Source of the DNA: Juglans regia
Taxonomy: Eukaryota; Streptophyta; Magnoliopsida; Fagales; Juglandaceae
Length of the DNA stretch: 64,000 bases
Assembly: GCF_001411555.2 (NCBI RefSeq)
Contig: NC_049907.1
Location: 30,337,001 to 30,401,000, forward strand
Direction of reading: 5' to 3'
Positions within the stretch are counted from its first letter, which is position 1; each line of letters begins with the position of its first letter. Both the position numbers and the translations under genes were made by a program. Below the pieces are notes generated by a model that was not told the origin of the DNA, did not search any database, and worked only from the letters and a program-made list of their open reading frames with translations. This document shows positions 53,357 to 64,000 of this stretch, piece by piece.

Positions 53357-53507
53357 TTTTTAAAATTATGTTACATATAGTCATTTTTACATATTTTTTA
53401 CGCATTCTGATAATGTGATTGACTGTATTATTTAAAAATAATACAGTCAATCACATTATCAGAATGCATAAAAAATATATAAAAATAACTGTACATAAAA
53501 TTTTTTA
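53357..53507. mobile_element. Foldback MITE with a perfect 32-bp hairpin
   Basis: 53402-53433 and 53436-53467 are perfect reverse complements (GCATTCTGATAATGTGATTG at the outer part) with a two-base loop. Weaker pairing continues outward on both sides over about 35 bp. The RNA would be a long hairpin. Confidence 0.75.
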
Positions 53508-54604
53508 TTTATATATATATTAAGAAAGATACATAAAAATGCTTTAGAAAAATATATATATATATTATCGGTGCAATTAGTAGGTTTTCTCGATTACCCA
53601 AATGTGCTTTTCTATCAGAATAAATCTTCACAATCTCTTCACACTCTACATTCCATAATTTTTTTAATTTTTTTTTATCAAATATTTATTATATGAATAA
53701 TGAATAGAAAATTTAAAATAATTTTAAAAAATAAACTCAAAAATAAACTAAAAAAAAAGTGAAATATAGTGGTAGCAAAACTCTTTCTATCAAAATCGCA
53801 CCTAATTTGATGGGCTAGTTACTTGGCAATCATCACTCCTCATTTCTTTTAAAAGGATTGTAAGAGTTTATATAATAGAAAACATTTATAATCTTATTTT
53901 ACCCTTGAATAATGCTAGGTTCACGTTAAGATCAGTTTTAAGATTTCAGACGAGTTTAAGACAACCAATCCTCTTACACTTGGGTTTAATAATAATAATT
54001 ATGAGTAATAATTTCTATAAATCTCAAATATAAAAGGTTTTCTACAGACTCTTTATAAAAAATGGGACCCTACCATAGAAAGAGAAAAAAAAACAGAAAC
54101 ATCACTTTTTCTTATGAGATCTACTTTTAAACAAATAACTTGCGAAAGGCTTGTACACCTAAGATTTAGGTTGCGTTTTAGTAGTAATATATTCTTAAGT
54201 ATTCTGTTAAGAGAAAATCTATTTTGCCTCCCTTATTTGACCGCTCAAGTTGACCGCCGGTTTAAATTTTTTTTATTTATTTAGTAATTTTAAGTATATT
54301 TATGTATTTTTTTTATTTTTTAAAAATATTTAAATGTATTAAAAAAATATAAAAAAAAAACAAAATGGTAAAAGTAAGGCGGTATAGTAACCCTACTCTT
54401 CTATTAATAGTAATAAAAAAATAATGATAGAATATTAAATAATAATAAAAAATAGATTAAAAATAATAAAATAATAAATAATAATAAAATATTCTAAAAA
54501 TATTTGAAGTGCTCTCAATAGCCAAATTACGCCTGCGTAAGTTCCATAGGAACTTCTGAAAAAGATGAGGACTTTTATCGACTATTTATTTCTTGAAGAT
54601 ATTT
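53508..54604. other. AT-rich spacer, no gene
   Basis: Low-complexity A/T runs with a possible MITE at about 54220-54400 (TTTTGCCTCCCTTA versus TAAGGCGGTATAG near the ends). Nothing coding. Confidence 0.45.
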
Positions 54605-55185
54605 TTCTTAGAGCACTCTCATTGGATTAGCTAAATTAAAGTATATTTTTTATGAATACAAGATGAATTTAGCATTTAGTTATTACATTTACATAAATTT
54701 CTACATTGGAATAACCATTTTTTTATTATATGACAATAAAATAATATAAGATGAATTTAACTTTGATTATTCACATCAAATCTCCAAATTGAATTATCCA
54801 TTTATTCATTATATAGTAATGAGTAATTAATAATTTTGAAAATTTTTTAATTTTTTTAATTATGAATTTATTTTATTTTATCATATTTTACTATTCATAA
54901 TATTATATATTAATTAGTAATTGTATTCTAATTATATTTTTTTAATTGTCATTTAAAATGGAGAGAGAAATAATTGATATTAAAATGAGAGAGAAAAAAA
55001 TAATATAAAAGGGATTTGATGAATGAATAGTGTGTTTCAAATTTAGAAATTAGTTTAGACTTTACTGTAACTATATTCTAAATATTTAGAATATAGCTAA
55101 TTCAATGTGAAAAATTTTATGACCTAATAGCTAAATTTTCATTGAATTTAATTTTTAATTAATCCAATAAAAATGTTCTAAGCGA
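54605..55185. mobile_element. MITE, copy 1 of a family present twice
   Basis: The left end TTAGAGCACTCTCATTGGAT and the reverse complement of the right end TTAGAACATTTTTATTGGAT form the inverted repeat. Its right 200 bp recur at 63356-63556 (shared GATGAATGAATAGTGTGTTT). Confidence 0.6.
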
Positions 55186-55526
55186 TTACATTTTGAAATG
55201 GTAAAGAATCCACCCAATGATTGCTACGGCATTGTCTTTTTGTAAGATTGAAAGCGAAGGCTCTAGCAGTCTAGCAGATGCTCACAGCTTCAATCGGATA
55301 TATTTTTTCCTTTTATAAACGAAAATGATAAATGTATTTAAGAAAATTTATAAAAAAATTTATTTTTTTCCATGTTAATTATTTAATACGTTAAAAATGA
55401 TAAAATAAAATAAAATTAACAAAATAAATTTTGTAAGTAAAAATGTAAGTGTAAGTACATGAAATACTCTAATACTCTTTTCTAAATTCTATTTATCGAG
55501 GAAATGATAGGCTCACATCTTGTATG

Positions 55527-55742
55527 TAGGCCTCGTTTATTTTTATAATTTTTTTAAAATTTATTTTATTTAATTATTATAATTATTTTAAATTTTTATA
55601 TAAAATAAAATAAAATATATAATTTAACTTTTAAAATTTTAAAATAAAAATAATATTAAAAATATATATTTTAATAATATTCTATTCAACTTTTAACTTT
55701 AATCTCAATCTATCCTATATTTAAAAAAATACAAACGAGACT
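55527..55742. mobile_element. AT-rich MITE
   Basis: Left end GCCTCGTTTATTTTTATA and right end complement GTCTCGTTTGTATTTTT. The interior is an A/T-only mosaic also seen in the neighbouring elements at 56.2 and 57.1 kb. Confidence 0.45.
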
Positions 55743-55749
55743 AGGAGAC

Positions 55750-55909
55750 GTTTGGATTCGAAGATGACTTGAGATGAGCTGAGATGAGTTGAGATGGATT
55801 GTGAATAGTAATGAAATGAGTTGTAAATAGTAGTGAGATTTATGAGTTAAAGTTGCTGAATAGTAATGAATAGTAATGAGATGAGCTGAGATGACTTGCA
55901 AATCCAAAC
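55750..55909. mobile_element. MITE rich in GAGATGA repeats
   Basis: Ends GTTTGGATTCG and CAAATCCAAAC pair as an inverted repeat. The interior repeats GAGATGAGCTGAGATGA and AATAGTAATGA units. Confidence 0.5.
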
Positions 55910-56164
55910 TGTGCAAGTTCACAAACAAAGATGGTGGGCTCATTCGTTGGCAATGACCTCAGTAGGGGATGATGTTCATCGTCTCCGATAATTAAGTTAC
56001 ATGTCTCTTAGTTATCGAGTTGAATTGAAATGAAAGTTAAAAAAAAATATTATTTTTAATATTATTATTTTAAAATTTAAAAAAGTTAAATTATTTATTA
56101 TATTTTTTAAAAAAATTAAAATAATAAGAAGAGATAAAATATTTTCACTATCCAAACAAAACTT

Positions 56165-57004
56165 TAGACTAATTTGAATTCATAGATGAGATGAGATGAT
56201 TTTAAATGAAAGATAAAAGTTTAAAAAAATATTATTAGAATATTATTTTTTAATATTATTTTATTTTAAAATTTAAAAATATTGAATTAAAATTTAAAAA
56301 AATTAAATTATTGATTATATTTTATATTAAAATTTAAAAAATTATAATAATAAAATTAGATAAAACATTTTTCGAATCTGAACATGATTAATTGCAATCT
56401 CCAGCTCAAATAGAAAAGTGGTGACAGAGAATGCTCGCGGCCTTTGGAAGTATTTATAGGGGTTCTTCTAGTTTCCTCATGTGCGAGAAGTATTTATATC
56501 GTTACTCTTTCGCATTAACTACACCACACTATCAACAAGGTCTTGTCCCACATCTTGTCACTCCCCTGTCCCTGGCTTCTTTGGGCACGCCTCTTGGATA
56601 AGTCCCGCTATTACTCCCTCACCGAAAATGTTAGATATAATTATTAGACAAATATCGTGTGTTTTTTTTTTTTAAATAATTGTTATATAAATTTCATATT
56701 TATTAAAAAATACAAAATATTTGCATACTCTATAATTATTATAAATAGAGAAAAAATATTTATAATTTTAAATTATACAACTACTGCATAATCATTTAAA
56801 AAAATGAATAAAATATTAGACTTAAATAAAAAATATTAATTTTTTAATAATAAATTTTATTTTTTTACAAATAATTATACGATATTTATATATTTTATAA
56901 TTATATATAAAATTATTCCTAGAGAGTGAATGGAGTTTAATCATGACAGTGAGACTTTTATATGACTGGAAAGTTATATTATGGAAGAAAATTAAATCAG
57001 AAAA
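56165..57004. other. MITE remnant (about 56165-56390) and AT-rich spacer
   Basis: The first 225 bp carry GATGAGATGAGATGA followed by the A/T mosaic of the local MITEs and end near AAAACATTTTTCGAATCTGA. The rest has no gene; a 64-codon frame at 56481-56675 is not convincing. Confidence 0.35.
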
Positions 57005-57212
57005 GGTTTAGTTTGTTTTCAAAAAACAACTCATTTTATCACATCTTATTATTATAATTTTTTTAATTTTAAATATAAAATAAAATAAATAATTTAATTT
57101 TTTTAAATTTTAAAATAAAAATAATATTAAAAAATATATTCTAATAATATTTTATTTAATTTTTTAATTTTAATTTTAATTTTACTTCATCTCTAAAAAC
57201 AAACTAGCCAAA
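57005..57212. mobile_element. AT-rich MITE
   Basis: TTTAGTTTGTTTTCAAAAAA at left and the complement GGCTAGTTTGTTTTTAGAGA at right, with the same interior mosaic as the neighbours. Confidence 0.4.
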
Positions 57213-57914
57213 TTTGATTTGTATGCTGACTCCATAGAAAGGAAATGAACAAGATGCCGCCGTTGCATTAGAAAAGAAAAGAAAAAAGAAAAATCAGGTA
57301 AACTTTTGTGGGCCAGAGGGCTGAAAAGTGAAAACAAAATCATGAATCATCATCATGAGCCAGCCGTTGCATTAGAATATGTGCACAAAGGAGAATAATG
57401 TTTCTGCTAATTTGTCAATATCATTACAAACTCCTATGCCCCTCAAGGCTCAAAATATTACTCAATTTACAATTAGTCCTTCACATTATGAAAAAATTGT
57501 AATATACTCTGCCCATCAAAGAAATTTGACACCAATATCCTTGATAAGAAACTAAAAACGAAAAACTAAAAACTAAAATAATGGAAAATAAGATTTAAAA
57601 AAGTACTAAGAATGTAAAAAAGAAGTAATTTTTTCAAATAAAAAATTAAAAAAATAACACAAATTATTCTTCTAAAACATAAGTTTTTGTTTGTTAGTAA
57701 TTAACTTGGTATTTTTTTTTTTTTTTTTGGAATGGTCTTAACGGTAACTCTGTCTAATTTTAAGGTGAAAATGGGACACATTGTAATTTCTTGATAGTTT
57801 GGGAGGAAATTATCAAAATGGATAGTTTGAAGAGATGATAATAAATTGAGCAATATTTTTAGAAGAAGTCATATATTCTAAAAATAAATTTAAAAATAAA
57901 AATAAAAAGGATGA
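57213..57914. other. No gene recognised
   Basis: AT-rich intergenic DNA with a T18 run near 57711-57728. Nothing coding. Confidence 0.45.
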
Positions 57915-58290
57915 TGCTACAGCTCTCGCTGGGGGCTCCCGCTGGAGCTAGAGCTGTAGCATGTGTTTACATGTGTTTTTTTTTAAATTGTTTTTTATAT
58001 AGATTTTTTAATATTTTTTTAAATAATTTTAAAAAATAAAATAAATTTAAAACATCATTAAAAATATTTTCTTAATCAAAAAGTAAAAAAGAAATTATTA
58101 AAAAATAATTCCTTAATTACGAAGTAAATTAAAAAATCATAAAAAATATTTTTTATTTTACTTCATGATTAAGAAAGTATTATTTAATAATATTATGAAT
58201 TTTTTTATTTTTAAAAAATATTTAAAATTATTAAAAAAATCTATATAAAAAAATTAGAAAATACACATAATAAAACAACATGTTAAAGCA
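57915..58290. mobile_element. Foldback element with nested palindromes
   Basis: It starts with the inverted pair GATGCTACAGCTCT/AGAGCTGTAGCATG (57911-57962). A second inverted pair (CATGTGTTTACATGTG region and its loose complement near 58255-58285) encloses an inner palindrome around AAAAAATAATTCCTTAATTA. No coding capacity. Confidence 0.5.
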
Positions 58291-58830
58291 TTGGTATTGG
58301 CTTAGCCAAATGTCTTTTCATCTAAAATCATCCACATTTGACCCACATTAAATTAGTCAAATTGATTTTATCTAAAATATGAGCTACAGTAATTCTACCA
58401 TTCTTTTCACGTTTGAAAAGTATTGTACCAAGTGTAAAATGAATATATGAGATTATTATATATTATAGATATGAGATTTTTATTTACGTATAAGATAATG
58501 CACAAATATATACATATGAGATTATTATATTATAAATTATTAGATTGTGAAAATGAAAATGAATATGATTTTTAGAAGTTATTAAAGATTATAAAAATAA
58601 AATAAAATAAAAAATTAATTAAAAATAATAATTAATTAAAGAAATATTAATAAAAAAATAATAATAATTGTTTATTATAGAAAATATGATAATTAATATT
58701 TTATTATTATAAAAAATGTGATAGTTAATTTAATATAAATTTTAAACATTAAATATTTAGTTAAAAATTAAAAAATAACATATTTTTTGAATTTTAAAGA
58801 TATCACCAATCCAATATTAATTTTATTAAT
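58291..58830. mobile_element. MITE-like element
   Basis: AAGCATTGGTATTGGCTTAG at left and the complement of ATCACCAATCCAATATTAAT at right are loosely inverted. The interior contains GAGATTATTATAT repeats. Confidence 0.35.
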
Positions 58831-59089
58831 TGTTGGGGAAGTACCGTGAAGAAAGCAACGTACGTAATCCTTGTAATTGAATGTAATAAATGGGTGTACT
58901 TGATGACAACACGCTTGGACTTTGCTGTGCATGGAAGCTGCCTCTGGATTGGGACAGTTGTGGGTTGGCGCCGCTGACGTTAATGCTTTCTATTTATTTG
59001 CCTGTTTTTTGGCACCATTGAATTGAATCTGGGTTGGTGAAACTCTAGACCCAACCCCATAGAGGCAATGGTCTAATGCATCTAAGGGT

Positions 59090-59315
59090 ACGTGTAGTGG
59101 ATGACATGAAAATTTTATATTTTATTTTAATATTTAAAATATTATATTTTAATATTATTATTATATTAAAATTTTAAAAAATTGAATTAAAATTTAAAAA
59201 ATTTGAATTGTTTATTATATTTTGTACAGGAGTTTAAAAAAAATATAATGATGAGATGATATGAGATAAAAAATTTATGTTTCATCCCACCTCCCAAACC
59301 TGCCCTAATAGTTGC
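59090..59315. mobile_element. AT-rich MITE remnant
   Basis: Same A/T mosaic and GATGAGATGATATGAGAT block as the other local MITEs. Ends are poorly defined. Confidence 0.35.
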
Positions 59316-60607
59316 GAAGTCTAAAATTTATGAGATTTTTATTAAAATCAAAGTTATTAGAAATATTAATCTACATTAGATAAGGAAGTGCAAAAAAGGG
59401 GCCCAATCAAACTGAAAGGCTTGACATGGGCCCACACGGCTAAAATCGAGTTCAATGGATCAAAACTCATAACGGATTCATTTAATCATCTATCGGTCGA
59501 AACTGATCACTCGAAAAGAAATTTCTATTTTTTTTTTCTGTAAGGCGTTTCATAGCTTATCTTTAAACTTCTTTACTGTTTACTGTTTTTCTCTCTTGGG
59601 TCTTCGTGAAATTGCTATTCTTTGAGGGAAATTAGTTGGTGCTATTTGGTTATTTGCATGCAGCCTGAAGATGCATCATCAACCCAACAATGATGGATTT
59701 TTTATGTAGTGACTGTTGATGTTCATTCCTCGTTGAAATGGGCTTTAAAATCTGAGGATAATTAGTGGGTCTACTCGTCTGAAAGCTGGCCATTTTTGCT
59801 CATTTTGCAAGTTCAATCTTCCACAATTTCCTCTTCTTTCAAAAGTTTGAATAATCATTCCCTTAGAAAATTTTTCTAGTTGTTTTGACAATTCAAAATG
59901 CTAGCTATGAAGCATTTTGATCTTGTCCACACTTATAAAAGCATTTCTAGTTGTCCACACTTCAGAAAATCTTGTTGGTTTTTGTTGGTGGCCTCCCGAT
60001 TTTTTGATAAAATCTTTTTTTTTTATAAACCAACCTTGAAGTTCTTTTTCGTAATTGCTTCCCAGCTAGTTTCATTTTTTTTGCTTCAATCTCATATAGT
60101 ATGAAGGCCGCCATATTTGAAAGAATGGGTAAAGTTCCTTGTGCCGGCCGATGAAGAAGAAAGTGGGGAGTTTTTCATTTTTTATTTTTAAGATCAGTCG
60201 GGTCATACGGGTTTGACCCGCTTGTATTTTGACGGGTTGGGTCGGTTTGGCGCCTTAAATGGTGGTCCTCGGATCGGGTTGGGCACAAACCTGGTGTTTT
60301 GAGCTCGAGTTGTAGGCCTATCGTTAGGTTATCTATATAAATTAAAATAATAATATAATATTATATATTTTAATAATAATTTTTGTATATTTTGTAAATA
60401 CACTACATATATTATTTAATAATTAATTTTTAATTAAAATTATTATTTTCTAACTATTTTTTTTCCTCAGCTTAATTATCCAACAAATACACTCCAATTA
60501 AAGGAAGAGAAAAAAAAGAAAGTAAATGGGGAATTGAACATTAGAACTTGGAGAATATTTTTAGACTAAAAAATTGTTTTGAAGATGAACAGTAGAACTC
60601 CAAACTT
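59316..60607. other. No gene; hAT-like fragment near 60190-60320
   Basis: A GC-rich island at about 60195-60320 with GGGTCATACGGGTTTGACCC and GGCGCC resembles the ends of hAT-type repeats like the one at 41313. The 68-codon frame at 59898-60104 is Phe/Ser-rich and not convincing. Confidence 0.35.
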
Positions 60608-61327
60608 AGAGCACTCACAATGGATCATTCATCTTATCATTTAAAATACATCACCAAAACCTACTTTTTCTATTTTACATACTGACTTTTACACTATACC
60701 ATACATCAGCATATCTATTTTTTCTTCATATCATTTAAATATTATACTTTTTAATCATTTTTTATTTATTCTAAATATTTTTTCTAACTACCAATGATAT
60801 CCTCATATCTTTCGATATTTACAATATCTCCGCATATATAATCTCATATGATTATGTTCTATTTTAAATTAATCTAAATTTATAAGCTAAATCAAAAATA
60901 TAAATTAATTCAAAAAATAAAAAGAAAATATTGTATAATAAAATTAATCCAAATTAGATGGATTTGATATTTATTTGATATTTTTGTATAACCTATAGCA
61001 ATTCTAAAATATATATATATTTGATATTAAAATTAATGTTGCGTTGCTGTGGAGAGTAGCAGACAAGGAAGTATATTTCATATGAAAATTAACGTTAGAG
61101 GTGCAGTACCGTGCATATCAGTGCGTGGGAGACTGATAGATGAGAGAGAAATGATTAAAAAATAATTTACAATTGTGAATAGTTACCGCTAGATGTAGCG
61201 GTAACACTGTAGTCAACTGTAAATTAGAGATAAAATAGATAAGTCATTAGATGCAACTTTTAGACCATTTTCTTTAAATTATACAGAAATTGAGGTTTTA
61301 CACGATCGGTTGAGAGTACTCTTATAG
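60608..61327. mobile_element. MITE-like element with central hairpin
   Basis: AGAGCACTCACAATGG at left and the loose complement AGAGTACTCTCAACCG at right. A perfect 9-bp hairpin GTTACCGCT/AGCGGTAAC lies at about 61184-61207. Confidence 0.4.
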
Positions 61328-61578
61328 AATAATTTGACTTTATTGTAACTCAAAAGTGGAGAATTAAAATTTTGACTATGCAATGCGGATCGCTTTAGTA
61401 AAAGTTAGGCAAAATTTGACTAGACACTAGCATTGGGCCAGGCCAATACTAGTGTTCTAAGTTGGACCAAGCTGTCTTCCATTTAAATTTTAAGAGAAAA
61501 GCTAAACTCATCGAGGATCCATCTCGAGAATGTGTCTCGATATAATTTTTTTTATTTAGTAATTAAAGAAGTCTTATA

Positions 61579-61770
61579 ATTCAGATCTTAACTACATTCC
61601 CACAAAATAAATTCAAGTCTTATACACATTCCCACAAAATACATTCTGGTCTAATCCACAAAGCACAAAATACATTCAGATCTTAACTACATTCTCACAA
61701 AATAAATTCAAGTCTTATACACATTCTCACAAAATACATTCTGGTCTAATCCATAAAATACATTGGTAGG
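61579..61770. repeat. 96-bp tandem repeat, two copies
   Basis: The unit containing TCTTAACTACATTC and AAATTCAAGTCTTATACACA occurs at about 61579-61674 and 61675-61770 with few differences. Within each unit ACAAAATA-ATTC is itself repeated. Confidence 0.75.
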
Positions 61771-62080
61771 ACTACCGTATTTTCACGAAATACATCTATG
61801 TCAATCATCCACAAAAGGAGCACAAAAGAGTCATCTAATATGTGGTTGCCCAGTAACATATTTTCAGCATTTGTGACTAGGCAGCCACTAAAATCACTAC
61901 CTTGTTCTGCATTTACAACACTAAAATCAGCACAAAAAAAAAAAAAAAAGACACCAACAACATGAGTTACTTTCCTCCAAAAGGTCTTGTATAAATTCTA
62001 TTTTCATCCTCACAGATTTGTAATCTACAAAGAAATATTCTGTAATCTATGAAACTAGTAGCTGCATGTGTAATCTATCA

Positions 62081-62137
62081 AACAGATTCTTCCATCCATT
62101 TACACTAAAATCAGCACAATGGATGGAAGAATCTGTT
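62081..62137. repeat. Perfect 19-bp hairpin
   Basis: AACAGATTCTTCCATCCAT at 62081-62099 is the exact reverse complement of 62119-62137, with a 19-base loop. The loop sequence ACACTAAAATCAGCACAA also occurs near 61919, outside the hairpin. Confidence 0.75.
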
Positions 62138-62370
62138 TTTTTTTTTTTTTTTCTAACCTAGAGGTAACATGCTATGCAATGCAATAGAAACCAAACAAGC
62201 AAGCAAGTTTACCTTAGTTTATTTTCTGCTTTGCTACGTGTATTATTCTTTTTTTTTTTTTTTTTATGTTATAACGAGACATTAATTTATTTTGGAGAAG
62301 GAAGTTCTATCAAGTTATCATATAAATTCCAACTTCTAAAATGGAGATTTGGAATTCGAAACTCCATCCT

Positions 62371-62387
62371 ATAAAATATATAAATAT

Positions 62388-62449
<62 letters not shown>
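62371..62449. repeat. TA microsatellite with AAATATA punctuation
   Basis: About 79 bp of TA units interrupted at regular intervals by an extra A. Confidence 0.85.
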
Positions 62450-63355
62450 CAAGCTATGCTTTGCAATAAATATTTAACAACCCACTAAAAAGCAAGATCT
62501 TAATCAGGTATAGCAAGCTCATTTAGTAAACCAAACTAGCCTATAATGTTCCATACTTATATAGAGTCCGTCCATGTCTTATAAATACATACTTTTTGGG
62601 GTCAATATTAAAGACCTGAATTAGAGGGAATTTACCTCAAAGACAACCTTGTATTCCTTCTACTTTAAACTTTATTTAATGAGTTTGAAGAAAGAAACTC
62701 AAGAGAAAGGGCAAAAAGACAATAACCAATTCCAAGGTCCCTTAGTTGTATAAATTATGTGCAATCCTCACGAAACAGAGAAGAGAAATATACACAAACA
62801 ACTTTGTAAAAATTTTTGCTTTTTCTTTCTATACACAGACAGAAACATAGTAGCGAATTTTTACACAAACAGATTTTTATAAATTTTTTATTTTTCTCGC
62901 AATACACAAACAGAATAGTAATCCTCACGAAAACAGATTTACATGCAACCCCTCAATCATAAACAGAGATAGAATTGAAGATACACAAATAGCTAAACCC
63001 ATCCACAATCAAAGATTAGGATTTGGAGAAAAGGTATGCGAAGGACGGCGAGGTGCGGAATAAAGTTAGGGATCATCAAGAGAATCGAATTTTATACATG
63101 GAAATAGATTACTTTAGATTCGGAGAAGCAGATCGGTGAGAGAAAGAGGGGTTTCGGTCATTTCCGTCGAGAGTAGGAGTGCGGTGGAGCGGTGGTGCTG
63201 TGTTGTTGTTGCCGACGAGACGTGGGGTGGTGGGTCTCTATGGTCAAAGATGAAAGACTCGGGCTCTTGGTGCGAAGGGCATCTAGGTTTTGCGAGGGAA
63301 AGAATAAAACCGTGGGAAGGGAAACATCAGGACTAAAGTAGCTGATGCAGACTTC
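62450..63355. other. No gene recognised
   Basis: Intergenic DNA. A GC-richer block at 63030-63340 contains a 66-codon frame (63136-63336) without family resemblance; it might be a captured gene fragment next to the MITE at 63356. Confidence 0.4.
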
Positions 63356-63556
63356 GTGATGAGAGAGAAAAAATAATATAAAATAAATTTGATGAATGAA
63401 TAGTGTGTTTCAAATTTGAAAATTATTTTAGATATTATTGTAACTATATTCTAAATATTTGGAATATAACTATTCTAATGTGATGTATTTTATAATTTAA
63501 TAGCTAAATTCTCATTGGATTTAACATTTAGCTAATCCAATGAGAATGCTCTTAAG
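63356..63556. mobile_element. MITE, copy 2 (right part only)
   Basis: Matches the right 200 bp of the element at 54605-55185 and ends CTAATCCAATGAGAATGCTC. The left terminus is missing. Confidence 0.6.
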
Positions 63557-63689
63557 CATTGATACACACCCATATCCTAATTTTTTAGCAATGAAAGAGA
63601 TCATCCAACACTTTCTACAACTTTTTTAACAGTGTTGTTTCATGTGGATGGTATTTTTTATTTATTTATAAAATAATGATATTTTTACA

Positions 63690-63915
63690 ACTCTATTCCG
63701 CGCCATGACGGGAGAGGGCTCGTCCCTGCCCCTACATTCAAAATTTTTTTTTTTTCTCCCCATGTCTATAGGCATTTCTCTTATATTTTTCGTTAAAAAA
63801 TTATTTTTATTCTCCTATAGTTATAGTTTTGCTTAGGCTTGAATCTTTGATCTACTGCCATCAGGTGACTACACGCTCACATGAGCAACTCTCTAGCCAC
63901 CTAATTGGTCTATGA
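63690..63915 (-). mobile_element. Possible tRNA-derived SINE
   Basis: The minus strand reads GGTGGCTAGAGAGTTGCTCA, then GATCAAAGATTCAAGCC about 40 bases later, spaced like RNA polymerase III A and B boxes, followed by an A-rich body. No target duplication was established; this is tentative. Confidence 0.3.
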
Positions 63916-64000
63916 GGCTTATGGGTTGCCTAAACGAAATGTGGGCTTAATGCCTCTCAGCGGCTTTGACGATGAAACTTGTTGTATCGATAAATCTGAC

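Noticed and set aside
59898..60104. 68-codon Phe/Ser-rich frame
   Set aside because: Arises from T-rich DNA; no domain, no start context, no neighbouring exon signals.
63136..63336. 66-codon GC-richer plus-strand frame
   Set aside because: No recognisable motif or splice context; kept only as a note on a possible gene fragment.
1..64000. CRISPR-like arrays, tRNA or rRNA genes, operons
   Set aside because: No regularly spaced repeats, no cloverleaf-compatible sequence beyond weak SINE-like boxes, and no rRNA signatures; gene structure is clearly eukaryotic.

Overview
The window is nuclear DNA from a flowering plant, most likely a woody eudicot; several repeat families look Fagales-like (walnut/oak type), but that placement is an impression, not a measurement. 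It holds one recognisable host gene surrounded, and internally expanded, by transposable elements. I see no bacterial, organellar or viral genome and no tRNA, rRNA or CRISPR locus.

Layout. 1-7.8 kb: a nest of LTR retrotransposons on the minus strand. A Ty1/copia element is cut in its protease by a deleted Athila-like Ty3/gypsy element (1-3601) and in its gag by a 2,689-bp solo-LTR-like element (4438-7126) with a clean 5-bp target duplication. 8.98-14.14 kb: a complete but mutated chromodomain Ty3/gypsy element with 381-bp LTRs. 14.67-20.29 kb: a full-length L1-type LINE (LINE A) with a 16-bp target duplication. 20.4-21.6 kb: a MITE and a Mutator-type element with a 9-bp target duplication.

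22.07-52.12 kb: a minus-strand gene for an EFR3-type ARM/HEAT scaffold (SEMI-ROLLED LEAF 2 / EFR3-of-plants family). I resolved 19 coding exons that join in frame into 991 codons plus stop. Only 2,976 of about 30,000 bp are coding. The introns hold two hAT-like elements, a SINE fragment, seven LINE copies or pieces plus a 23-bp LINE tail, and a complete TRIM with a matching solo LTR elsewhere. LINE C (intron 5) is nearly intact; LINE D (intron 3) is a decayed relative in the opposite orientation, so one pre-mRNA carries long inverted LINE arms.

52.7-64 kb: an AT-rich upstream region with no convincing gene, filled with small inverted-repeat elements, foldbacks, a 96-bp tandem repeat and TA microsatellites.

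Cooperation among genes is limited: the host protein should work at the plasma membrane in the PI4K-alpha-1 complex, while the transposon genes are mostly dead. The least ordinary observation is that the LINE C/D ORF1 lacks the zinc-knuckle architecture of LINE A and starts with what looks like two PUR-type nucleic-acid-binding repeats followed by a short coiled coil.
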